Assembly (NCBI GenBank): GCA_009664345.1
Contig: CP043547.1
Location: 4,554,709 to 4,618,708 of the forward strand
DNA length: 64,000 nucleotides
DNA from: Planctomycetales bacterium 10988
GTDB taxonomy: Bacteria > Planctomycetota > Planctomycetia > Pirellulales > Pb10988
Reading direction: 5' to 3'
Every line of letters starts with the position of its first letter. The stretch's first letter is position 1. Shown piece by piece: positions 1 to 8,847 of the stretch. A model generated the notes under the pieces. That model was not told the DNA's origin. It did no database searches and saw only the letters and a program-made list of their open reading frames with translations. The translations under genes were made by a program, and so were the position numbers.

Positions 1-537
1 CGTATTCTCGGTCCAGGAGACCCAATTGACACAAATGGGACTCCTGCTGATAACAGTGACGATTCTTCTTATCTGGCCCTGGCAGTCGATTTTCTTCAAA
101 ACGGAACGACGACTCGTTTGGCTGGATTCGGCGCTTGGGTGGACCTCAATTATCTAAGTATTGCCGGTCCGATTTCGGTGACGGATGCCAGTATCCCCTT
201 GCCGCACTTTGCCGGTCCCGGAGATACAGGAAACTCAACCGCTTCAGAAACCAATGCCCTCTTAGTCGGGGAAGCCGCGAACACCGCCCCCGGCAATGGA
301 GCACGTGGAAGTACCTACGATACTTGGTCGACCGACTACATCGAATTTGATTCCTCGCAACAAGCCTTGATGGGCCTTGCTTCGATGGATAGCGAAAACT
401 CCGGCGATCCGGTACGAAGCACTCCGCCGCCGTATCCTTATCCCTTGCGAGGGGTGAAGATCACCGTGCGGGTCTTTGACGAAGCCAGCCGCTCCATTGA
501 TGAACTGACCGTCGTGCAAGACTTGATCGTCGAATAG
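1..537 (+). CDS. Pseudopilin-like (PulJ-type) protein, 3' part only
   Basis: The frame is open from the first base of the window to the TAG at 535-537, so the 5' end lies outside. The visible 178 residues are rich in Gly, Ser and Asp, with no membrane segment and no enzyme motif. The C-terminal stretch (PLRGVKITVRVFDEASR, then a VVQD ending) resembles the end of planctomycete type II secretion minor-pseudopilin (PulJ/GspJ-like) proteins, where this strand pattern closes the globular domain. The diagnostic N-terminal prepilin helix is not in the window, so this identification is inference. The gene appears to end a transcription unit, since a strong hairpin terminator follows about 60 bases downstream. 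Confidence 0.5.
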   Translation, partial: RILGPGDPIDTNGTPADNSDDSSYLALAVDFLQNGTTTRLAGFGAWVDLNYLSIAGPISVTDASIPLPHFAGPGDTGNSTASETNALLVGEAANTAPGNGARGSTYDTWSTDYIEFDSSQQALMGLASMDSENSGDPVRSTPPPYPYPLRGVKITVRVFDEASRSIDELTVVQDLIVE

Positions 538-595
538 GCGAAGCGTTTGCCTTTGGAGGCGATTAAGAAATAAAAACTACTTTTTGAATTTGAAG

Positions 596-632
596 AGCGC
601 CTGGCAAGTTTCATCTTGCTAGGCGTTCTTTT
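596..632 (+). terminator. Rho-independent terminator after the pseudopilin-like gene
   Basis: A 13-bp stem (arms 596-608 and 615-627, two G-U type pairs) closes a 6-base loop and is followed by a T-rich run. It separates the partial gene upstream from the sulfatase gene. Confidence 0.75.
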
Positions 633-784
633 CTGCGCGGTGGGAATTGATTGGCCACTTCGGTCGGCTTACCATGGAGAGGATTTCCTTTGGAAAAAAG
701 TTTGATTTCATGAACCTCCACCAGCGGGCCTTTGAAATTATTTTCCGCGACGCCCGCTGAAATCCCTCACAGAAAGACCCGATC

Positions 785-2227
785 ATGCAACTCCGCTCCC
801 CGGCGCTCTGGCTGCTGTTCCTCGCGACGAGCCTTTTCGGCATCGCTTCGAATGGGCAAGCAGAAAAGAACAAGCAACCAAACCTTATCATTCTCTTGGC
901 GGACGACCTGGGCTGGACGGGCCTGCGTTCGTTCGGCAGTGATTTTTATGAAACGCCGCAGCTCGATGCTTTTGTTGAAAGCGGCATGAAGTTTACTGAT
1001 GCGTATGCTGCTTGCACGGTCTGCTCGCCGACCCGAGCCTCGATCATGACAGGGAAGTATCCCGCTCGGCTGAATCTGACGGATTTCATCTCCGGGCAAA
1101 ACCGGCCTTGGGCCAAGCTGCAAATTCCCGATTGGACCAAAGGGCTGGAGAAGAAATATGTGACGATGCCGGAGGCCCTCAAAACGGCAGGGTATCAAAC
1201 GTGGCACATCGGCAAATGGCACCTTGATTTTCCGCAAGATCGCAACTCTGGTGATCCGGGCACCGGCCCGAAGGCCCACGGCTTTGATCTCACCGTCAAT
1301 CGCCCTCGCGGCACGAGAGGCTATTTTGTCAACAAACCGGAAGACCCCGACTTTCAATATCTGACCGAGGCTTACACCGAGGAGGCGGTCAAGCTGATTA
1401 ATAATGGGAAAGACAAGCCCTTCTTCCTCTACATGGCCTACCAAGTTCCCCACACGCCCATTCAAGGTCGCCCTGATTTAGTTGAGTATTTCAAGAAGAA
1501 AGTCGATCCGAACGCCACGCATCACAATCCGGAATATGCTGCCATGGTGGCGAGCCTCGATCAGAGTGTCGGGGCCATTTTGGAGCAACTCGACGAAAGC
1601 GGCATTGCCGACAATACGATCGTGGTTTTCGTTTCCGACAACGGTGGCCTGACCGAACGCTATAAAGTTCACGACGATTTTACCGAAAACCTCCCACTTC
1701 GCCGAGGAAAAGGTTCCGCCTATGAAGGCGGCGTCCGCGTTCCGATGGCCGTCCGCTGGCCAGGGGTGACGAAGCCGGGGAGCGTCTGCGATGAGCCGGT
1801 GATGACCATCGATTTCTACCCGACCTTCATGGAAGCCGCAAAAGTTTCCTCCGAAAATCAAGCCCAAGACCCCATCGACGGCGTTAGCCTCCTGCCACTT
1901 TTAAAGAAACCAAAGGCGACCATCGACCGCAACCTTTATTGGCATCACCCCCATTATCATGCCGGTGGTGGCGATGACGGGCCTTATACCGCGGTACGTT
2001 CTGGCCGCTGGCGACTGATTGAATTCCATGAAGGAAATCGCATCGAGCTATATGACTTGAAAAAGGATATCGGCGAAACCAAAAACCTGGCGTCCGAAAT
2101 GCCGGAGAAGGTAGAAGCCCTCCATCAACAACTCGTCGATTGGCGAGAATCGGTCTCCGCCCAGATGCCGACGCCCAACCCGAATTATAACCCCGCCAAG
2201 GCCATGCAAGTCAAAGCCCGACGATAA
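785..2227 (+). CDS. Secreted sulfatase (arylsulfatase family)
   Basis: This 480-residue protein is an alkaline-phosphatase-superfamily sulfatase that would hydrolyse sulfate esters, in planctomycetes typically on sulfated polysaccharides. Residues 1-26 form a signal peptide. The metal-binding pair is in ILLADDLGW (Asp40, Asp41). The sulfatase signature CSPTRAS begins at Cys80, the residue converted to formylglycine by a maturation enzyme. Further family landmarks are GKWHL near residue 145, VFVSDNGG near 285 and a C-terminal ELYDLKKD strand. The length is normal for the family. The gene stands alone between two terminators. The natural substrate cannot be read from the sequence. The Shine-Dalgarno before the ATG is weak (AGAAAG). 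Confidence 0.93.
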   Translation: MQLRSPALWLLFLATSLFGIASNGQAEKNKQPNLIILLADDLGWTGLRSFGSDFYETPQLDAFVESGMKFTDAYAACTVCSPTRASIMTGKYPARLNLTDFISGQNRPWAKLQIPDWTKGLEKKYVTMPEALKTAGYQTWHIGKWHLDFPQDRNSGDPGTGPKAHGFDLTVNRPRGTRGYFVNKPEDPDFQYLTEAYTEEAVKLINNGKDKPFFLYMAYQVPHTPIQGRPDLVEYFKKKVDPNATHHNPEYAAMVASLDQSVGAILEQLDESGIADNTIVVFVSDNGGLTERYKVHDDFTENLPLRRGKGSAYEGGVRVPMAVRWPGVTKPGSVCDEPVMTIDFYPTFMEAAKVSSENQAQDPIDGVSLLPLLKKPKATIDRNLYWHHPHYHAGGGDDGPYTAVRSGRWRLIEFHEGNRIELYDLKKDIGETKNLASEMPEKVEALHQQLVDWRESVSAQMPTPNPNYNPAKAMQVKARR

Positions 2228-2268
2228 TCCACGTTCTACACTTCAATAAAAACGTTACATGTTCAACA

Positions 2269-2306
2269 GCGAGTAGATTTTCAATAGAAAGTCTACTCGC
2301 TTTTTT
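2269..2306 (+). terminator. Rho-independent terminator after the sulfatase gene
   Basis: A perfect 9-bp stem (2269-2277 with 2292-2300) closes a 14-base loop and is followed directly by six T on the plus strand. Confidence 0.8.
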
Positions 2307-2308
2307 CT

Positions 2309-3028
2309 TTATTTTGGAGTGAAGTATTCTCTGATTTTTTCTTCAATCGTTTCTCTAGAACGATATCCCCTTCTATACTCGTTGTCTGGATGAAAGCGGC
2401 TATTGATGACAGGTTTTGCCCAAACGAGATACCAAAAGATAGCAGCGAAAGTTAACAGTACAATGAAGCTATGTAGCTCATAGGCAATCGTAAAACAAAA
2501 GATGCCTGTCATAAAGGTTATAAAACTATAGACACCTTGAAGAATAAAACCTGCAAACGACCGGAGTTTTTGAAGTCGAAATAGAGTTAATAAATCTTTA
2601 CGGAAGAGTAACCAAAGTAGATTGATATTAAAGAGGAAAATAAATTCACAGAGGAGAAGCGATTGATGAACGTCCACACCGTGGACTTGATTGTGGTATG
2701 GTTGTTGTAAAGAGAAATAATAGTAGAAGGCAATACTGCTAAAAACAAGAGCAGGAAGAGATATCCAAGCTGTAAAGAGCCAAGCAATGCGTTGTTTGCA
2801 ATGAAAGGCAATGGTTAGCAGTGACCAACCAATGATGGAAAAGAATAGCTCTTTGGCGTATGAGGCTGCCGTCAGAGTGAAAGGAACAAACTTCCCTTCT
2901 TGATTCCGAAGGTCTTCTCGGTTTTCATAGATTTGTTGTGCCAAACAGATGAAGACGATCAGTTGAATGGCGAGAATCGCCCACATTTCCCAAGGCCGGT
3001 TTCGGAGAGTTTTCAATACTTTCCACAT
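2309..3028 (-). CDS. Polytopic membrane protein of unknown function (239 aa)
   Basis: I do not recognise the family. The protein has about six hydrophobic segments spread along its length, for example WAILAIQLIVFICLA near residue 14 and FITFMTGIFCFTIAYEL near 170. It ends in a charged C-terminal tail rich in Arg and Glu. The start codon lies two bases after the stop of the upstream minus-strand gene, so the pair is probably translationally coupled. No strong ribosome site of its own is visible. Base composition is clearly AT-richer than in the flanking sulfatase and secretin genes, which suggests an accessory origin. Confidence 0.75.
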   Translation of the reverse strand: MWKVLKTLRNRPWEMWAILAIQLIVFICLAQQIYENREDLRNQEGKFVPFTLTAASYAKELFFSIIGWSLLTIAFHCKQRIAWLFTAWISLPALVFSSIAFYYYFSLQQPYHNQVHGVDVHQSLLLCEFIFLFNINLLWLLFRKDLLTLFRLQKLRSFAGFILQGVYSFITFMTGIFCFTIAYELHSFIVLLTFAAIFWYLVWAKPVINSRFHPDNEYRRGYRSRETIEEKIREYFTPK

Positions 3029-3030
3029 CT

Positions 3031-3732
3031 TTATCTTTTCAATTCTTGTCTTGGAAGCCAGTCATATTCTTCAGTAGAGGGAATCGATTCAGACTCCCTT
3101 GGTAAGTCAATTGGTCCGGCGGCTGCGGCTCGCTTATTACGTTTGAAATAATAAGAAGTAGAGAACAGTACGCTTGAGGTGATATAGTAATTCAATACAA
3201 AACCCCAGCTGTATGTAGAAAAGCCCACGTGATCCCAAAAGTAATGGTGTCCGATAAAGGATTGGGCAGTTAAATGATAAGGGAGGGAAACAATGTAAAA
3301 CGGTAATGTCAAGAACTCTCGTAAGCCATGAAAGTTCCAACCCGATTTTTCATAGATTTCATAGTACGCAAAATAAAAGGGTGTATCATCGATGCGGTTA
3401 TGTAGAAAGATAGCGTAATCCAATAGAAACGAAGCAGCCATGAAAGCAGAAATTACGGCTAAAATTAACAAGAACCAAGACGGAAGAAGTTTACTTATGA
3501 AGTAAATAGTCAACATGGTTAAAGAGTAGAGAATGAAATGGGGACCGAAGTTTATTGTTAATCCCAGTAAAATAGGAAAAGAGAGAAAAGCAATGAGGAG
3601 ATGTTTAAAGCTCCATTGATATCGAATATTTAATTTTATTTGACGATCGCCTGTCATGTAGGTCACCCACTTGATAATCCATTCTGGAGCGTGATTTTTT
3701 TGAACTCTCCATGCCCACTCTTCCCGCCTCAT
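3031..3732 (-). CDS. Polytopic membrane protein of unknown function (233 aa)
   Basis: First gene of a two-gene minus-strand unit with the membrane protein at 2309-3028. I chose the ATG at 3732 because GAGGAG lies six bases upstream. A TTG at 3843 and an ATG at 3807 would lengthen the protein but have poorer sites. Four or more hydrophobic segments are visible after residue 35, then a basic stretch with four Ala and an acidic C-terminal tail. There is no motif I can assign. The coding sequence is AT-rich like its partner. Both proteins are probably integral inner-membrane proteins acting together, but that rests only on their coupling. Confidence 0.75.
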   Translation of the reverse strand: MRREEWAWRVQKNHAPEWIIKWVTYMTGDRQIKLNIRYQWSFKHLLIAFLSFPILLGLTINFGPHFILYSLTMLTIYFISKLLPSWFLLILAVISAFMAASFLLDYAIFLHNRIDDTPFYFAYYEIYEKSGWNFHGLREFLTLPFYIVSLPYHLTAQSFIGHHYFWDHVGFSTYSWGFVLNYYITSSVLFSTSYYFKRNKRAAAAGPIDLPRESESIPSTEEYDWLPRQELKR

Positions 3733-4381
3733 TTTTTCTCCTCTGTATAAACACAGCTTCTTTCCTTTAAAGAGAAATAGCTCTGGTAACTTTTTAGGTT
3801 GCTTCATCTTCTCAAGTTGCCTCGATCTGTTAACTATCCTCAACTTTCTAGTTTATTCGTCTTCGCCAGTTGAAACAAATTTTTCCGATCATTCCTCAAG
3901 AAGTTTTGAGACGAGACTTCGATTTCTTCTTGAGGGAAAGAGGAGAAAATGGTGAGGTTTTTTGTCTTTTACTCAAAGTCTTTGCTAGAGTTTGTCGATA
4001 TTCTGGGTTGTAAGGCTACTCCGAGAGAGGGCAGGTCTCGTCTGACGAGTCCGATTGAATTCAAACGGCGGTGTTTCTCAAACGATGAGGAATGATTGTC
4101 GTGGCACTTCAGCTCAGCTTTTTCAATCGCTCTCTCTGTGTGTGGGATGTGGAGTCGTTCGATTTCAGGGGAACATCCTACCGTATGGTTATCTTGGCGC
4201 TAGGGAATCGATTCGCGGGAATCCCCTTTAAAAAAGGGCTTTCTGTGCATGGAATGTCGTTTCGCTAGCCACTTACAACAGTCTCAGGTTTCGAGAATCC
4301 CTGAGAATCGGGTTAATGATCTTCTCTGGTGCGGAGATTCCTTCGCTCAGGCAAATAGGCACCTCCAGCAAGGTAGGTAAC
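3733..4381. other. Gene-free divergent region between the membrane pair and the secretin gene
   Basis: This region must hold the promoters of the minus-strand membrane pair and the plus-strand secretin gene. The only structure I see is a 7-bp hairpin at 4282-4306, about 75 bases before the secretin start. I found no convincing -35/-10 pair and no coding region. Confidence 0.5.
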
Positions 4382-7300
4382 ATGAAAATCCCCACGCGGA
4401 ACCCTCAGGGGCGGTTCCGGAAAGCAGGATGGCTTTCCCTCGGAATTTGGTGTGTGTGTAGCATGCTTGGATGGGCACAAGGCGATGTGCTTGTCGAAAT
4501 TTATACACTCCAACATTTGACGCCCCAGGTGGCGGAGACCCAGCTTCGACAAACCTTTGCCAATACGACCGAACAAGTCGAAGTGATGGCCGATACTCAA
4601 GGGAATCGGGTCTTGGTTCGCGGTACCGCTCAGGTGCAACAGTGGACGAAGCAATTGCTGGAAGCCTTGGATCGACCTCTGGTGAATGGGGGAAAGAAGG
4701 CTGAAAGTAACCTTCCTTTGCCGGCGGAAACTGCTGGGCAGCCGCATGTGCTCAAGAGCTATGCCTATCAGCAAGGGGATTTGGAACCTTTTGCTGCTCA
4801 GTTGCAACAGCAATTTAGTGGACATCAACAAGTCCGGATCGCTGCCGATGCCCGCACGAATCAACTGTTGGTCTTTGGGCCAACTTCCGTACAAAATTGG
4901 GTCGTGCAGCAACTCGTTGGCGATGGCGAGACGGCTGAGCCGATGCCGATCGATCGATCGTTGCAAATGCGATCGCTGCCGGAGACGACTCAACAAACGG
5001 CGGAACCTTTAACGACAACGCCGAGTGTTCCGCAGCGGACTCCCAATCCTTATGCTTATCAGCCGCCATCGCAGCAACCTCCGCAAGCGTTCCCGATGCC
5101 CTCGACGGGTCCGGCTTTCAATCAACATGCCGCTCCTGCCACCAATCCGATGTGGCCGAATTATGATCCAGAAGGGGATCGTCAGATTGCTCAACCGGAG
5201 GGGATTTTTGTGCAACTCCGCGGGGCACCTTGGGCGGAGATCTTTTTAGGATTGCGAAAGCTGTGGGGAGATCGCCTCTTCCGTTTGCGAAGTGATCATC
5301 CAGAGATTGCCCTGTATGAACTTCGTGGCAATGGGGATCAACTCGCCCGGCTGTATATTCACCCTGCTTCCGGTCGGATTCAATTGCAAGGGGATCGTGA
5401 ATTCACCCCGCAGGTGGCGGAGATTTTGCGGATTCTCGATGGCGTCGGAGATACGGCGGAGACCGCGACCCGCTTGGTGGCCTTGCAACATTCTCCGCAA
5501 GAGAAAGTCCAATTCGCCTTGGATACGTTCCAAGCCGGGGCACCGAGTTCGACCAATCAGCCGGCTCGCCCCACGGCGACGCGGAATCCTAACGAACGTC
5601 CTAACCTGATGGCTCGCATGTTCCAACCTCGAACCGAAGAGGGTGGGGAAGCGGCCACGCCACCGGAAGAAACAACCGAAGCTCCGGTCGAAGGCGAGGA
5701 AGCCGCGCCGAGCGAAGGCGGACTCGTGGGCACGGTGCAAGTCGAACCGATTGAAGGTCTCGATGCCTTTGTGATTCGCGGGAACGAACGCGATGTGCAA
5801 CGCGTGCTGGAATTGATTGATGAGATTGAGCGGCTGAGTGCCGAAACCGAGCCGGTGATCGTGGTCGAACCGCTGGAGCATGTCAGCAGCCAGGCCTTGT
5901 CCGATCTTGTGCAAGAGCTTTATGAAGAAGTGTTGGCCGCCCGTCGGGGGACGGTCAGCATCACGCCGCTGGTGAAGCCGAATGCCTTGTTACTGATCGG
6001 TCGCGAGGAAAGTGTCAAAACGGTGCGAGAGTTGATTGATCGTTTGGATCAACCCGTCGACCCGGCGAAGCAGTTTGAAACCTTTCATTTGAAGCATGCT
6101 TCCGCCGCCGCGGCCGCGGCCACGGTAGAAGAGTTCTTCGCGGAACGAACGGGCCTGGGCACGCGATTGACGATCACGACGGATTACCGCACGAACTCCT
6201 TGATTGTGCAAGCGAGTCCGCGTGACTTGGCGGAGGTCGCCCTGGTCATCGAGCGGCTCGATTCAGAAGTGAATCAAACCGTCAATGAATTACGCGTCTT
6301 TCCTCTGCAAAACTCGTTGGCGGACGAACTTGCCCCGGTCTTGCAAGAGGCGATCGCGGCCCAGTCGCAGCCGCCGCAAACCACCGGGCAAGGGGGAGGC
6401 GGTCAAGGAGGACAAGGCCAAACTGCTCAAGAAGTCCAACAGCAACAATCGCTTCAGGTGAAGTCGAGCTTGCTGCGATTGCTCACGCTCGATACGCAAG
6501 GCCAACGCCGGATTGAATCGGGGATCTTGACCGATGTGCGAATCACCGCCGATCCACGGGCAAACTCGCTTTTGGTTTCCGCTCCGCCGGACAGTATGGA
6601 ATTGATTGCGGAATTGATTCGCCAACTCGATGACATTCCCGCCGCCGAGGCTCAAATCAAGGTCTTCACGATCGTCAATGGCGATGCTGAATCGCTGGTC
6701 GATATGTTGCAACAACTCTTTGCGACAGACAGCGGCCAGACACAAGGTCCACAGGGCTTGGGCAACCTGAGTCAAGGCGAAACCTCGCTGGTGCCGTTGC
6801 GGTTCTCGGTCGATGCCCGGACGAATAGCATCATCGCCAGTGGTTCGCCGGACGATCTCACGGTCGTCGAAGCGATTCTGTTGCGGCTCGATGGCAGTGA
6901 CATTCGCGAACGCAAGACGAATGTTTATCGCCTGGAAAATGCCCCGGCGGCGGATGTGGCTGTGGCCATTGATGAGTTTCTCAGCCGGCAGGCGGAAATT
7001 CGACAAGACCAGGATGCCGAGTTCGTCAGTCCTTTCGAACAGATCGAACGCGAAGTCGTTGTCGTGGCGGAAACGGTTACGAATGCCCTGATCATCAGTG
7101 CGACGCCCCGTTTCTATGACGAAATCATGGAGTTGGTCGAAGCGATCGATCGCCGCCCGCCGATGGTCATGATTCAGGTGTTGATCGCGGAAGTCGCTTT
7201 GAACAACACCGATGAATTCGGTGTCGAGCTGGGCATTCAAGACTCGGTCCTTTTTGATCGAAGCTTGCTCGGCGATTTGATCACAACGACCACAAGTAAT

Positions 7301-8782
7301 ACAGTGCAACAAAATGGGAACACGATCACAACGGAAAACGAAGTGATTCAAGGGGCTACCCTTTCTCCAGGTTTTAACTTTAATAATCTGCCTTTGGGCA
7401 ATAGCGGTAGTGATCTCTCTCGCTCGACCAGCAGTGACTTCGGGGGGCAAGCGTTGACGCACTTCTCGCTTGGTCGAACGAATAGCACGCTGGGGTATGG
7501 CGGGTTAGTCCTGTCTGCCAGTTCGGAGAATATCAACATCCTGATTCGTGCGTTGAGTGAATCGCGAAAAGTGAAGGTGCTTAGCCGTCCGCAAGTGACG
7601 ACGCTTGATAATCAACCGGCCTTTGTGCTAGTAGGTCAGCGTGTGCCGCGGATTACCTCGACGAGCTTTAGTGACTTCGGCCAAACGAACTCCATTACGC
7701 AGGAAAACGTCGGGCTGGTCCTGGGCGTGACGCCGCGTATCAGTCCCGAAGGTCAAGTCGTGATGGAGATCGATGTTGAAAATTCTTCCGTCGGTCCGGA
7801 GTCTGAAGGGATTCCGATCTCGATTGCCGCCAGTGGGGATGTCATTCGTTCGCCGCGAATTGATACGACGACGGCCCAAACCACCGTCAGTGCGGCCAAT
7901 GGCCAAACGATTGTACTGGGCGGTTTGATCCGCGAAGAAACGAATGAAGTCCGCCGCCGGATTCCTTACCTTTCGAAAATCCCGGTGATCAAGCACCTTT
8001 TCCGTTATGACTTGGTGACGAAGCAACGGAACGAACTGCTGATCATCATGACGCCGAGGGTGATCTATAGCGAAATGGACGCCGAACGGATTAAGCAAGA
8101 GGAAGCCGCCCGGATGCACTGGTGCTTGGCCGATGTCCACCGCATTCATGGGGACGCCGGGTTGCGCGGACGGACCTCGGTTTGGACCGATGCGGAAGTC
8201 CCGGTCTTCTATCCGGATAGCATGGGGGAAGTGGAAATGGTCCCGACTCCGGCGGTTCCGCAAGAGGGCGAGGTTTACCAATACGAAACCGAGCAATTGC
8301 CCCTTCCGCCGAAGACCTCTGAGCCGGAGATGCACTTGCATTCGCCGTCGCATTCGCAGAGTCAGTACCGACCGCAATCCACCCGGAGCCCGCAAAGCCC
8401 CGTTCAACTGCAACCGCCGAATCAAGGGACTCCGGTGCAGTCGCGGATGATTCCGAGTTCGCATCGCGTGCCGCAACGGCCCCCGATAGAGCCTTCGGCC
8501 TCGACTCAGAAACCGAACTCCGAGGTGCAGCAGGTGGGTTATCAAATGTTGACGCCGGTGCCGGTCGATCAAAGTGGCGTACCGCAGACCTTGCCGCAAA
8601 TGCCTCCGCAAGAGCCGGGCAAGTGGCATTCGGGAACGACTCCGCAGCCGATGCCGCAAAGTTCGCTGGCTCCTTCGGCCCCGTATCAACCGTCGGGCGT
8701 CAATCAGGCTTACTACCAATCGCCTGATGAGGAAGCATCCGAAAACCCCTACGATCGTGCTTATTACCAAGTAGCCGAGTAG
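4382..8782 (+). CDS. Large secretin (GspD/PilQ superfamily) with many N-type modules
   Basis: A 1466-residue outer-membrane secretin. The ATG at 4382 follows AAGGTAGG and gives a proper signal peptide (residues 1-33); an upstream ATG at 4316 would bury it. About eight secretin N-type modules can be counted by their recurring strand (R/ANSLLV-like), near residues 66-90, 150-172, 452, 525, 598, 718, 809 and 893. The secretin core spans about 925-1225, with PRVTTLDNQPA-like and VLGGLI motifs and the closing LLIIMTPRVI. A Pro/Gln/Ser-rich tail of about 240 residues follows, longer than any tail I know for GspD (about 650 residues in total). It should form a gated outer-membrane channel. No GspE, F or G gene lies beside it, and a lipoprotein gene follows at once. 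Confidence 0.9.
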   Translation: MKIPTRNPQGRFRKAGWLSLGIWCVCSMLGWAQGDVLVEIYTLQHLTPQVAETQLRQTFANTTEQVEVMADTQGNRVLVRGTAQVQQWTKQLLEALDRPLVNGGKKAESNLPLPAETAGQPHVLKSYAYQQGDLEPFAAQLQQQFSGHQQVRIAADARTNQLLVFGPTSVQNWVVQQLVGDGETAEPMPIDRSLQMRSLPETTQQTAEPLTTTPSVPQRTPNPYAYQPPSQQPPQAFPMPSTGPAFNQHAAPATNPMWPNYDPEGDRQIAQPEGIFVQLRGAPWAEIFLGLRKLWGDRLFRLRSDHPEIALYELRGNGDQLARLYIHPASGRIQLQGDREFTPQVAEILRILDGVGDTAETATRLVALQHSPQEKVQFALDTFQAGAPSSTNQPARPTATRNPNERPNLMARMFQPRTEEGGEAATPPEETTEAPVEGEEAAPSEGGLVGTVQVEPIEGLDAFVIRGNERDVQRVLELIDEIERLSAETEPVIVVEPLEHVSSQALSDLVQELYEEVLAARRGTVSITPLVKPNALLLIGREESVKTVRELIDRLDQPVDPAKQFETFHLKHASAAAAAATVEEFFAERTGLGTRLTITTDYRTNSLIVQASPRDLAEVALVIERLDSEVNQTVNELRVFPLQNSLADELAPVLQEAIAAQSQPPQTTGQGGGGQGGQGQTAQEVQQQQSLQVKSSLLRLLTLDTQGQRRIESGILTDVRITADPRANSLLVSAPPDSMELIAELIRQLDDIPAAEAQIKVFTIVNGDAESLVDMLQQLFATDSGQTQGPQGLGNLSQGETSLVPLRFSVDARTNSIIASGSPDDLTVVEAILLRLDGSDIRERKTNVYRLENAPAADVAVAIDEFLSRQAEIRQDQDAEFVSPFEQIEREVVVVAETVTNALIISATPRFYDEIMELVEAIDRRPPMVMIQVLIAEVALNNTDEFGVELGIQDSVLFDRSLLGDLITTTTSNTVQQNGNTITTENEVIQGATLSPGFNFNNLPLGNSGSDLSRSTSSDFGGQALTHFSLGRTNSTLGYGGLVLSASSENINILIRALSESRKVKVLSRPQVTTLDNQPAFVLVGQRVPRITSTSFSDFGQTNSITQENVGLVLGVTPRISPEGQVVMEIDVENSSVGPESEGIPISIAASGDVIRSPRIDTTTAQTTVSAANGQTIVLGGLIREETNEVRRRIPYLSKIPVIKHLFRYDLVTKQRNELLIIMTPRVIYSEMDAERIKQEEAARMHWCLADVHRIHGDAGLRGRTSVWTDAEVPVFYPDSMGEVEMVPTPAVPQEGEVYQYETEQLPLPPKTSEPEMHLHSPSHSQSQYRPQSTRSPQSPVQLQPPNQGTPVQSRMIPSSHRVPQRPPIEPSASTQKPNSEVQQVGYQMLTPVPVDQSGVPQTLPQMPPQEPGKWHSGTTPQPMPQSSLAPSAPYQPSGVNQAYYQSPDEEASENPYDRAYYQVAE

Positions 8783-8847
8783 TGCCGGGGCGAAGAATAG
8801 CACCGGTACAAAGAGAATACAGAGCATTCTTAGGAAAAGGATTTCCC

